The position numbers were made by a program, and so were the translations under genes. A stretch of 64,000 bases of DNA from Xiphydria camelus (Eukaryota; Arthropoda; Insecta; Hymenoptera; Xiphydriidae), in the NCBI GenBank assembly GCA_963678675.1, contig OY783192.1, forward strand, positions 18,129,005 through 18,193,004, given 5' to 3'. The notes beneath the pieces were generated by a model. It made no database searches. It was not told the DNA's origin and saw nothing but the letters and a program-made list of their open reading frames with translations. Of this stretch, positions 1-10,422 are shown piece after piece. Position 1 is the stretch's first letter, and every line of letters starts with the position of its first letter.

Positions 1-975
1 TAGAAAAACAAATTGAAACCGCTTGCTTTGACCGCTAGTGTGACCTATACAAATATCGGCAACGGTTTGTGAAACGTGGATCAATGGGTATTTTCCAAGT
101 CGTGTTGCATCGATCTAAATAAATGATAGTCACTTGGGGTCAGGTCTAGAGAATAGGCTGGGTGCGGGAGAACTTCCCATTCAAGCTCTATCAATATTTC
201 TTTCACGGCTTTAGCAACATGAGGCCGAGCGTTGTCGTGAAGAAGAATCAGTTTTCGGCGATTTCATCCAATATATGGTCGTTTTTGCATAAAATTATCA
301 TTTGAACGATTCAATTGTTGTTGATAATATTCGGTAGTAATTGTTTCGTTTGGTTTCAACAGCTTATGAGAAACGACACCTTCCATATCCCACCAAATTG
401 AAAGCATTATTTTATGACCGTAGATGTTTCATTTTGGTATCGAGGTTGATGGTTTACCAGGATCAACCCATGATTTTTTGGAGTTTCGGGTTATCAAAAT
501 AGATCCATTTCTCATCACCGATTATGATAAGGTATAAAAAACTTTTCTTTTTATGCTTTGCAAGCAAAGAAATCAAGATGTTTAGACGATTAGCAATGGC
601 ATTTTCGATCAATTCATGTAGCAGCCACTTTCCTTCTTTTTGAATTTTTCCCATGGCATATAAACGTTGTGAAATTATAGATTCGTATCGACTTCAAGCT
701 GCTGAGCCAATTCTTTGAGCGTTTGAGTAAGGGTTTCTTCCAATTGAGCTTGCAGTTGTTCATCTTCGAACTTCTTTGTTTGACTTGGCCATTGTTTGTC
801 GTGAATATCACAGTTTCCACTTTTGAAGCGACAAAACCAGTCTCTACATACTGTTTCTGATAGAGTAGATTCAGCATACATAAGTTTGCACAAGTAATTG
901 ATGAGCTGCAGCAGCACATTATTTTTAAATCAAAGTAGTGTAGTACACATCGAAAAAACAACTCGTCGCGTTCCA
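1..975 (-). pseudogene. mariner-family transposase remnant
   Basis: This is a degraded Tc1/mariner transposase, read right to left in at least three frames. Near 675-917 is the N-terminal region with the residues CRDWFCRFKSG and KKFEDEQLQ, typical of the mariner helix-turn-helix part. Near 463-654 is a GDEKWIYFDN block carrying the first catalytic aspartate. Near 130-250 a third frame has [12 protein letters not shown] and then PSDYHLF. The spacing between the second and third aspartates is 34 residues, the mariner DD34D signature. Stops and frameshifts occur in every third of the gene, so it cannot make an active enzyme. The 3' end runs off the window start. I did not see a clear terminal inverted repeat on the right. 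Family assignment is firm; subfamily (mellifera-like) is only a guess. Confidence 0.88.
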
Positions 976-1261
976 TTTTCTTCGGTTATAGGCATAGAGT
1001 TATATTAACCAAAAAGGGCAGTTTAATGAATGAATCTTAATGGGAAATGTCCATGATTTAAAATGATACAAGAAGTATAAGTTGCTGCGCACGACATAAG
1101 TAGTTAGAGCCATCTACAGGAGAACAGTGGCTTTCAATGCAACCTCCTAATACTATGACTAGGAGGGGTTCAATGTATGTTCTATTTATATTAAAATAGA
1201 GATCCAACATTGAGCCTAAAATTAATAGTACAGTCAAATTAAACATGAAAAGGGGGTGAAC
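976..1261. other. gene-free spacer
   Basis: This probably holds the untranslated end of the mariner copy to its left. Short open frames here have no recognisable motif. I see no terminal repeat that would fix the mariner boundary. Confidence 0.4.
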
Positions 1262-4200
1262 GCTGCATCAAATCAGGCATTTTTGCTTCTTTCATATGTC
1301 ATTTATGATGAAAAAATAATGTTAAATCAAGTTTTCGACCTCGGCAGACGGTCGGGTCATTGTCAAAAATCAAGAAAATCTCGCCATTTTTTACATTTTT
1401 TCAGTTTTTGTCGATTTTGACCCGAAGGAATGGTTTTTCATGAAAAACCATCCGAATCATTTTTGAAGTAGATTAAGTTTACAATAATTTGAGATCTGAA
1501 CGGTTATTGTAGGTCTAATAGTTTTGGAGATACAGCTTTTCAAAATTTGGCCAACTTTTCAAGACACGATTTTTAGCAAAATTTCATCATTTTCAGAAGT
1601 ATTTATGTTTGTGAAGTTTTATTTCTATTACTTGCTAATTCATCGAGTTGGATTTTTCCATTGGCGTTTTTGCCGTTTATAATGGTTTTATTGGGACCCA
1701 AATCAGGACTTATAGGTAGAATAAGTCTAGATAATGTCCTATTATATTCTAATTTGCATAATAAATAATTCAAAGCGTATTTTACCTAGACTGTCCACCG
1801 TATGTTGCCAAAATGGAAATAAATTTCTCTTCTTTCAGATATTACCCCGAGGTTCATCGTGCGTGCCTCCCCTCCGCCCATCCGCTATAAACGTTGAAGG
1901 CCACACACCTGAAGCCTCGCCTGAAGCCCTTCCATATTCAGTTTCGAAGTGTTTGTAAGGTCGACTACGACGCCGAGTGTGGCCAATTGTACTCATTTAT
2001 TTAGAATGTCGGAGCCCGGGACTTCGGCACACAAGTTTGTGTTTTATTTGTCGCGGGAGTTTGAATGAGGGTGAAGTGGTGACAGTAAAGGCGAGAGGGA
2101 TACAAAGCCTTCTGGCGTCCAGTATTTCATTGAAAAATCGAGAAGACGAGCATTTATTGAAACGTGTGAACGAGATTTCTGTGCGTCAGCAACACACTTT
2201 TTCCTATGTGCATCTAGGCAGTACCGTTTGTCTTTAAAAATTACAGTGTCCAGCATTAATCGCAAAGACTCGGGGATAACAGTATTTACATTGTGGAAGA
2301 AGTCATCTGAGAGGGTGGGAATGCAGTTCTGTCAAAAGGTTGTGCACGAATATGTTCTCATATTACACCAGCAGCTGCCTTAACCACACGCAGCCTCTCT
2401 TGTTGAGAGGATCTGAATTTTGATCATTGTACCAAGCCGAGATGTCAGAATTTTATGTCCGGTATTTTTAAAACAAACAACGGTTTTTTTTAAGCAATTT
2501 CGGCAATTATAATATCCTCTCCATACTTCTTAAACAGACGATTTTTTTATTGTTCGATTATCGGGGTTTCCCCTTCTACCTGGCTAACCAGTTCATCCAG
2601 AGAAAACTGACATTCTTCTGAGTTCTCTTGGAGATGAGCAAAAATTTGCTCCATGGTATCCTCAATCGTGGTGTGCTTACAACCTCCCCTCTTCACACCT
2701 TCTTGTGTTGGGGGTAAGTAGAGTTTCTTTTGGCAAAATCGCTGATATCTCGCGTCTACTACTACCAAGTCAGTGTCATCAGAAATGCGATCTTTAATTT
2801 TTAAGGCCCACTCATCACCTCGTTTTTCTGCTGCTCTCAACATTTCTACACTAAGATCAACTTTTTCCACAATAATGACGTTGTTTCTTTTTCCTCACTC
2901 ATGCCCATTTCGAGGCCTTTTCCAGCCTATTTTTGGACCGTAAGATGGCGTTCTTCCTGCGTGACATCGATCGGGAGCCCGCAGGCTGTTGAAAGATTGC
3001 TTATTATTAGTACGAAGTGGGTCCTTTTTCCAAACTGATAAACGCAACGTGAAATGAGCGGTGTATACTTCTGTTTGTTTTGTTTTGAGAAATGGGCATT
3101 CGTTCGTAAGGAAAAGAGTATAAGTATGTCATTCGGCGGAGATTCTCGGATTTTTAAGACTGTGTTTAGGTCACATCACGAGGCATGGTAAGCCTCGTCC
3201 TCCCACCGTACCTCGTACTACGACCAAATTAAACACAGTCTGGAAAAACCTCGGATTTCCGCCTAATGACACAAGATACTATTTGTTGGGTTTTTTCTCT
3301 TCTCAGCCTCGATGAACTGTTCTGTAATTCTATCTCCACATAGAAAATAGTACTCTCTGAAATTAATTTTTTACCCACCGATCTTATAGGTCTTGTATCT
3401 TTTGATTTCACAACTGTTTCTCCACGGCGAACTGCTGCTGCTATCAACTCGGGGTTGTTGTACCTTTTCTGCCAAGCAGTATGCACAGAAATCTCGTTCA
3501 CACGTTTCAATAAACGCTCGCCTTCTCGATTTTTCAATGAAATACTGGACGCCAGAAGGGTTTGTATTCTTCTCGCCTTCATTTTCACCACTTCACCCTC
3601 ATTCAAACTCCCACGAGAAATAAAACACAAACTTCTCTCCCGAAGTTCCTGGCTCCGACATTCTAAATAAATGAGTATAACTGGCCATACTCTCGGCGTC
3701 GTAGTCCACCTTACAAACACTTCGAAACTGAATATGGAAGGGCTTCGGGCGAGGCTTCAGGTGTGTGGCCTTTAAAGTTTATAGCGGACGGGCGAAGGGG
3801 AGGCACGCACGATGAACCTTGGGGTAATACCTGAAAAAGAGACGTTTATTTCCATTTTGGCAACATACGGTGGACAGTCTAGGTAAAATACCCTTTGAAT
3901 TATTTATTATGCAAATTATAATACAATAGGACATTATCTAGGCTTATTCTACCTAAACCCTGATTTGGGTCCCAATAAAACCATTATAAACGGCAAAAAC
4001 GCCGATGGAAAAATCCAACTCGACGAATTAGCAAGTAATTGAAATGAAACTTCACAAACATAAATACTTCTGAAAATTATGAAATTTTGCTAAAAATCAT
4101 GTACATAACTTGAAAAATTGGCCAAATTTTGAAAAGCTGTATCTCCGAAAGTATTGGATCTACAATAACCGTTCAGGTCTCAAATTGTTGCAAATTCAAT

Positions 4201-4410
4201 CTACTTCAAAAATGATCAGGATGATCTCTGATGAAAAACCAGTCCTTCTGGTTCAAAATCGACAAAAACTGAAAAAATATAAAAAATGTCGAGATTTTCT
4301 TGATTTTTGACAATGACCGGTCGTCTGTCGAGGTCGAAAACTTGGATTTAGCATTGCCTTTTCATCATAAATAACATATTAAAAAAGCAAGAATACCTGA
4401 TTTGATGCAT
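1262..4410. mobile_element. long-inverted-repeat transposon derivative
   Basis: The two ends are inverted copies of each other for about 0.93 kb: 1262-2195 against 3487-4410. The outer edges read GCATCAAATCAGG inward on both sides. The spacer of about 1.3 kb keeps minus-strand coding sequence (see 2220-3720). Because the start of that coding sequence lies in the right arm, the left arm holds an inverted copy of it. The simplest reading is that the 5' end of a larger transposon was duplicated in inverted orientation and replaced the 3' half of the gene. No clear target duplication was found. The element lies 14 bases from the next transposon. Confidence 0.7.
2220..3720 (-). pseudogene. N-terminal half of a zinc-finger/nuclease-like transposon protein
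   Basis: Minus-strand reading frames at 3720-3229, 2870-2547 and about 2330-2220 together look like the first half of one protein. The first has a cysteine-rich start (CFISRG) then LLASSIS, LLKRVNEISVHTAWQKRY and RRGETV, a C-x2-C...H-x3-C type arrangement in which some cysteines have been lost. The second has KDRISDDTDLVVVDARYQRFCQKKLY, TIEDTMEQIFAHLQEN and ECQFSLDEL. The third ends in DDFFHNVNTVIPESLRL and stops where the inverted left arm begins. From memory of insect and cnidarian sequences, this order precedes the nuclease-like half seen at 46194-48119, so I regard both as one transposon family. Frameshifts and stops make it a pseudogene. The C-terminal catalytic half is absent here. Confidence 0.6.
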
Positions 4411-4540
4411 CGCTCAATGTATAACACAGCTCCACAAAAAAAATCGAAAAAATGCTTCCTCTCTGACCAGACCAGTATATCTTTGTTTTTGTGGTCGCTG
4501 AATCCGAATCCGGTATCCGTTTGTCTCCATCAAGTCACGT

Positions 4541-4682
4541 TCAAGGTCATTTCAAGGTCAAATCCTGGAAAAATAGTTAAATCGATTCAAATTATTATTC
4601 CTATATTTTTTTGAGGTCGCTGAATCCTAATCCGATGTCCGGTTGATCCGACAGGGTCAAATTCAAGGTCATTTCAAGGTCA
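4541..4682. promoter_or_regulatory. paired TCAAGGTCA motifs in the left transposon end
   Basis: TCAAGGTCA occurs at 4541, 4552, 4663 and 4674. The two members of each pair start exactly 11 bp apart and the pairs are 122 bp apart. The right end has the complement at 8721, 8732 (one mismatch), 8843, 8854, 8965 and 8976, with the same 11- and 122-bp spacing. This looks like an array of protein-binding sites, most simply for the transposase. The nonamer also matches the known FTZ-F1/ERR nuclear-receptor half-site, which may be coincidence. Confidence 0.5.
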
Positions 4683-6480
4683 AATGTATTTAAACGGAGT
4701 GAACGTCGCTTATTACTTTCCTTATCCTTCACGACATTTCGTTTCAAACTCCAGCAATAGTCTGCCATCATATTGACACCCCACGTCCCTTGATATCGTT
4801 TTTCCATGTCCTTCATGTCTTGATGGCATCTTTCTCCATGTTCTTCACTGAAATCACCTAGTTTTTTTAGAAAAAAATCGATATGTGAATCTAAGAAATT
4901 CATTTTAATAGTCATATTGCAACCTAGAACTGGAAATTGTTGTATCACGTCACTCACCAGCTTCTTATAATTTGGACTTTTCTTATTTCCAAGGAAATTC
5001 TGGCATACATCGCTAAAAATTATCCATGCAGCTCGCTCCGTTTTCGTCATATGATCTGTAAAAGTGACATCGTTAAATAGTTGCCGAATTTTCGGGCCGT
5101 CAAAAATAACTGCCTCTAATTTGGCGTCACTGAGAGAGAGAGAGAGAGAGAGTGTATGCATTTTCCGCGCAATATATTTGAAACATTCGCCCGACTTATT
5201 CAAAGCTTTGACAAACTGAGTCATTAGGCCAAGTTTGAGATGTAAATGTGGAATTAAAATCGTTGATTCATCCACAAGAAGTGATTTCAAAACATTTGGT
5301 GTTCGAAAGACCAAAAAGACCTTAGAACCGGGTTCTAAAGACTTGCGCTCTGGCCATTCCTTCGTTTTATAGTGATTTGATCGATCTCTGCTGTCAAAGA
5401 GACATAAAAAGCAGGGATATTTGATGTTTCCGCTCTGCATTCCGAGAACGATCCCTATCATTTTTAAATCATCACAAAGAGGCCAGCTATGCTCAGAGTA
5501 TTTTATTGTATCAAAAACTATACTCACGTTATCATAAGATTCCTTCAAGTCTGTTGAATGAGCTATAGGTATCGGAGCTAGAATATTCGTGTTGTGGAGT
5601 AGTATAGCTTTTAGACTACGGATTGAGGAGTCTATGAAAAGACGCCACTCTTCTGGCTTATATACTCCAGTCTCCAAACTATTAATTAGTCCGGTGACAT
5701 TGTCACAATATACTAAATCTAATTTCTTATCCTGTATAAAGAACTTTCTCAATTCTTTCTCACGATTTCTATACCTATACAGTTATCTTAGTGCCTTTTT
5801 ATCCAAGAGATTTTTCTCTTTCAACCTAGACGCCAAAAGCTCATGTGCTTCTTTTGATAAACCCAGCTCTCTGCCTAAATCACTCAATTCGGCTTGGCTA
5901 AATTTCTGTGGTGCTTCATTTCTTTTTTTGAATTCCTCATCACTTGAACTTGATTCCAGATCACTTGCACTCACTTCCATGTCTCTGTCTTTATCAAACC
6001 CTCCTTCACTTACATCAATAGCTGGGTTTTCTAAAAGTTTCTTCCGACGAGTACTATTCTGTTGAATAGTAGTGGCTGGGTTCACTTTGTTTGTGTATAC
6101 ATATTTGATTTGATTTCTATTTTTGGAATTATATCCCGTTGTAACTGTCATACAGAAGAAACAACCTTCTCTTCTGTCTGGTATGCCCCATACGACTGGT
6201 GATGAAAATTTCAAATTAGAAAGGTTCTTCGTACTGTGACATGTCTTTAAAATTCTGTAGCAGTTGGCACAGACAGTGTGATGGGCCCAGTCTTTATCTC
6301 GATTCGAAATTTTAGATCCAAAACAATATTCGTATGCATCTTGACCTTTATCGTTGATTTTTTTTCTGGTTTTAGGAGGGGTAAACAAACCGCAGACATA
6401 ACAAACGCATCCGGCTTGTTTTTATCATCATGAATAATGTGTCTTATAGCTTTATACTCCGTAGAAGCCAAGGAACCTAC
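4601..6480 (-). pseudogene. transposase-like protein of unclassified arthropod family
   Basis: Two long minus-strand frames (6388-5783 and 5752-4601) join across a frameshift near 5770, and another frameshift lies near 6380. The N-terminal part has a zinc-binding look: WAHHTVCANCYRIL followed by VVWGIPDRREGCFFC. An acidic, serine-rich linker follows. The second part has RLFIDSSIRSLKAILLHN, KYPCFLCLFDSRDRSNHY, LPHLHLKLGLMTQFVKAL-type sequence, and SEEHGERCHQDMKDMEKRYQ with conserved His and Glu. I recall this last block from many unannotated arthropod proteins that behave as transposon genes. I cannot name the superfamily or assign a catalytic triad. A (GA)n tract at 5130-5152 has expanded inside the frame as Ser-Leu repeats. 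The last residues read into the left inverted repeat, so the true stop may have been lost. Position inside matched ends supports a transposon role. Confidence 0.6.
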
Positions 6481-6960
6481 TTCTACGAAGCTGCGGTCAC
6501 ATGATGACGACGATTGCGGGCCCGCTTGCTCACCCTGACCAATCGCCGATACTGGGGTTCCCTGTGAGAACCCCTGTATCGTAACACATTTCCGTGTGCC
6601 TGCCATGACGGCTTGGATGCTTTCATCCAGGGATTTTGCCGGAAAAATAAACAATAAAAAAACCGGTGCCCGCCATCACAGCGTGAAGGTACCCTGGGTG
6701 CAGGCACACCACATATATTCGCTGTATCAAATTTACAATGATGAGCTCCAATTCACTTGAATTGAGAGATCACGTGACTGGATTTCAAAATTTATTTTGC
6801 GGTACGAGAACAGATTTATTCCCGCTCGGAACTGAGTGAGTTGATGCTTGGAAAAACAAGGTCAAATTAATTTTTTTTCACGTTCAAATGTGTCCTTGAC
6901 CATTTTTTTCATGTTACCTTTATTGTCAGCGGAGGTCAAATTTAGGTCAAGTATAGTTCG

Positions 6961-7971
6961 ACTTTTTGAACACCCTGTATAAGATTTACTAACTCAGAAA
7001 CCTTCGCGGGCATGCGTCCAACCATTTCCCAACTTTTCATCGCAATCGGATGAACGGTTTAGGAAGGCATAATAATCATCAGTACCGGTACTTTTTGAAC
7101 ACCTTTTATAAGATTTACTAACTCAGAAACCTTCGCGGGCATGCGTCCAACCATTCCCCAAAGTTTCATCGCAATAAGATGAACGGTTTAGAAAGACATA
7201 ATAATTATCCGTACCGGTACTTTTTGAACACCCTGTATAAGATTTACTAACTCAAACCTTCCCGGATATGCGTCCAACTGTTCCCCAAATTTTCATCGCA
7301 ATCGGATGAACGGTTTAGGAAGGCATAATAATCATCCGTACTGGTACTTTTTGAACACCCTGTATAAGATTTACTAACTCAGAAACCTTCGCGGGCATGC
7401 GTCCAACCATTCCCCAAATTTTCATCGCAATCGGATGAACGGTTTAGGAAGGCATAATAATCATCCGTACTGGTACTTTTTGAACACCCTGTATAAGATT
7501 TACTAACTCAGAAACCTTCGCGGGCATGCGTCCAACCATTCCCCAACTTTTCATCGCAATCGGATGAACGGTTTAGGAAGGCATAATAATCATCCGTACC
7601 GGTACTTTTTGAACACCCTGTATAAGATTTACTAACTCAAACCTTCCCGGATATGCGTCCAACTGTTCCCCAAATTTTCATCGCAATCGGATGAACGGTT
7701 TAGGAAGGCATAATAATCATCAGTACCGGTACTTTTTGAACACCTTTTATAAAATTTACTAACTCAGAAACCTTCGCGGGCATGCGTCCAACCATTCCCC
7801 AACTTTTCATCGCAATCGGATGAACGGTTTAGGAAGGCATAATAATCATCAGTACCGGTACTTTTTGAACACCCTGTATAAGATTTACTGACTCAGAAAC
7901 CTTCGCGGGCATGCGTCCAACCATTCCCCAAAGTTTCATCGCAATCGGATGAACGGTTTAGGAAGGCATTT
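6961..7971. repeat. 127/129-bp minisatellite, eight units
   Basis: Units start at ACTTTTTGAACACC at 6961, 7090, 7219, 7346, 7475, 7604, 7731 and 7860. Six are about 129 bp. Units 3 and 6 are 127 bp and carry shared variants (ACTCAAACC, CCCGGATATGC, AACTGTTCCCC). This gives a higher-order period of three units, 385 bp. The array is noncoding and lies inside the 4425-9100 transposon. Confidence 0.93.
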
Positions 7972-8550
7972 GATATTACCTTAAAGGTCACGGTCAAGGT
8001 CAAATCCAATACGACCACTGGGTAGCCAAGGGAAAATCCTTAAAGTTTTGTATTAAACATTTTTCTCTAAAATTTTTTCCCGTTGAGATAATCCAGCCTG
8101 CGCGAATAGTATGCGCAGTAGCGCCACACACACACTGACGCAGTCACATCTACATGGCTTACGTCTGACGCTCAATTTCCCAGGAAGGTCCTACCGCAGA
8201 GCCATAGCATAGATGTTTACACATCAAAAAACTTTGCAAATCTCCAAAGAGACCTCCGCGTCTTTTAAACGTGAAAGACGTGTACCGCTCAACGGATCAT
8301 TCGGTCATCGGTCATGGACGCCGATCCGCGGTAATGCATTGAAGACACGAGAGAGCTAGGAAACCGCCACAGGCGACAGCCTTCCGACTGACCGCTCCGC
8401 CACGGCATCTCTTACCACAGACCCGAGCCGGGTCGATCGAAGCTCCACTATCCACTCCACGCGCGATCCGGCGTCCTATGAGTGGATACACCTCGACCGG
8501 CACTCCCATGAAGGGGGTCAGCTTGGACTTTAGATTTGAACATTTTTGCT
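7972..8550. other. gene-free interior of the 4.7-kb transposon
   Basis: No coding signal or obvious repeat was seen beyond a TCAAGGTCA at about 7993 and the sequence AGATGTTTACACATCA at about 8213. That last motif also occurs at 23753 and 26340. Confidence 0.4.
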
Positions 8551-9815
8551 GGATTTGACCTTGAAATGAACTTGACCCTGACATACTGGAGGCAAACGAA
8601 CCTCGGATTCTAACTTGTCAGTGACCTAGAAAACATATTGACGTAGTAGTTTATTCCCGTGCAGACATATTTCCTTATTTTTGCAATTGTCATATGAATC
8701 TTCCATACAATAACATGAAGTGACCTTGAAATGACCTTGGGGGTTATGTTATTAAAAAAATTGAATACATGTCTAGACGTAAAATTTCCCGTTCTTTCAG
8801 GATCTGCAGTCAAAAATTCATTTTTGGCTAAATAAATATATTTGACCTTGAAATGACCTTGAATTTGACCTTGTCGGATCAAACGGATATCGGATTTGGA
8901 TTCAGCGACCTCAAAAATATATAGGAATAATAATTTGAATAGATTTGATTATTTTTCCAGGATTTGACCTTGAAATGACCTTGAGCGTGACGGGATGCAG
9001 ATAAACGGACACCGGATTCAGATTCAGCGACCCCAGAAACATAAAGATATACTGGTCTGGTCAGAGGAAGCATTTTTTCGATTTTTTTTGTGGAGCTGTG
9101 TAATCTGATTGTCCTATAACCGAAATTTTCATTTCTTCCACTTTCAAGCTTATCGTCGGATGTTCAACCGGATCCTCTATTCACTGTCCACGTCATTTAT
9201 TACAAAACTGGCTGAACGGATATTGAATGTACAAGGCTTACATATCGAGGGCTTTATAACAAAGGGGCGTATGAACCACGGACTTCCGTACGTTAGTACG
9301 TATTAAAAGCAATTTGCACACCAATTTTCAACCTTTTATTCCAAACCGTTATTGAGTAGTTAATTTTTTAAATTTTTAAGCAAAACATTTTCAATTAATG
9401 ATAGACTAGTAATGAATATCGATATCTATAAAAAGTAGGTATCATTTTTTTCGTCTGAATGTAGTTTCAGAAAATAAATAAAAGAAAATTATTCGAAGTA
9501 ATTATAACTCAGTTATTAACGTTTAAAGATTAAAATCGGCATTTTCAAAAAGTCCGACCCCTTCGATTTTTTAAAAAAGTTTTCCCAAAATTCTACTCTA
9601 TGCCGCAGTTTGAGATGTGATCACAATTTTTTCTACTTTTTATCGAATAGTGAAAATTAAATTTTTTTTTATTAATTTATCTATAATTTCGCTGGTATCG
9701 ATTTTACATTTCCGAAGCGATCAGCCTCCAGTTTCCAGTTTTCCTTTCATTGCACTATATTCTTGAATGTTTGAGAGCCGGATATTTATATTTGGTAAAT
9801 TTTTCGTTGTTGCTG

Positions 9816-10239
9816 AAAATTATGCGTTCGTTGTTCATGATGCTGCACCGGGATTCCACTGAAATAACGATCAAGCGACGGTATACACTAGTTATTTATT
9901 ATAATAAATAAGATAGATAATGAACTTATTCATCAAAGTATGGTTATTATTTCTGATTGCTGAAATCATGATGCTATTGCTGTTCATGTTTACTCTGGGG
10001 TTATTATCAATTTCATTAAATCTCTGTCATCTGTAGTTCACAACATTTTTTTTCTTTTCGGATGGTGCACCTCAACAGTATAAGAATTATAAGCATTTCA
10101 TGAATTTATTTTATTATAAAGAAGACTATAGAATGAATGTGGAGTGGAATTTTTTTGCAACGGCACACGGTAAAGGACCTTGTGATGGAATAGGCGGAAC
10201 AGTTAATAGTAGGAGAGCTAGCGACAAAATCGAGTGAGG
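9816..10239 (+). pseudogene. fragment of an insect transposon-associated protein family
   Basis: Reading forward from 9816 gives VAENYAFVVHDAAPGFH, a TGA stop where Trp is expected, then NNDQATVYT. After frame changes, sequence from about 10045 reads FFSDGAPQQYKNYKHF and then EWNFFATAHGKGPCDGIGG before a stop at about 10237. I recognise this arrangement (an HxWNNDQA block, an FSDGA..QYKN block and a HGKGPCDGIGGT block) from many uncharacterised insect proteins that occur in multicopy elements. No enzyme name can be attached with confidence. The conserved Asp, His and Cys residues suggest a metal-dependent nuclease or transposase. At least three disablements show it is dead. Confidence 0.6.
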
Positions 10240-10422
10240 TGTTTTAAGGTTGCTAGAAAGTAAATAGATGTAATAGTAGTAAATGGGAACGGTAATGACC
10301 TGTCAAGCCATACCGGGTTGCGTCATTGAAAAATTAATTTTTCAAAGTTCAAAAAAAAACAAAAAATTATGTTGCTTCTACAAAGCTATAATTTATAGAG
10401 GATGTTCATTCATCTATTTTAA

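Larger units (their letters stand above)
4425..9100. mobile_element. 4.7-kb DNA transposon with TAA target duplication
   Basis: Inverted ends begin CACAGCTCCAC at 4425 and close with the complement at 9100. TAA stands immediately outside both ends (4422-4424 and 9101-9103). Inverted similarity continues inward about 260 bp. Each end is built of tandem units about 122 bp long. The element carries a minus-strand transposase-like gene near its left end, a 1-kb minisatellite in the middle, and unremarkable sequence at 6655-6960 and 7972-8550. A 3-bp TAA duplication is typical of PIF/Harbinger elements, but the encoded protein is not a recognisable Harbinger transposase, so I leave the superfamily open. 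Confidence 0.72.

Noticed and set aside
6961..7971. CRISPR-like array
   Set aside because: Units are contiguous 127/129-bp tandem repeats with no spacers, in a eukaryotic genome.
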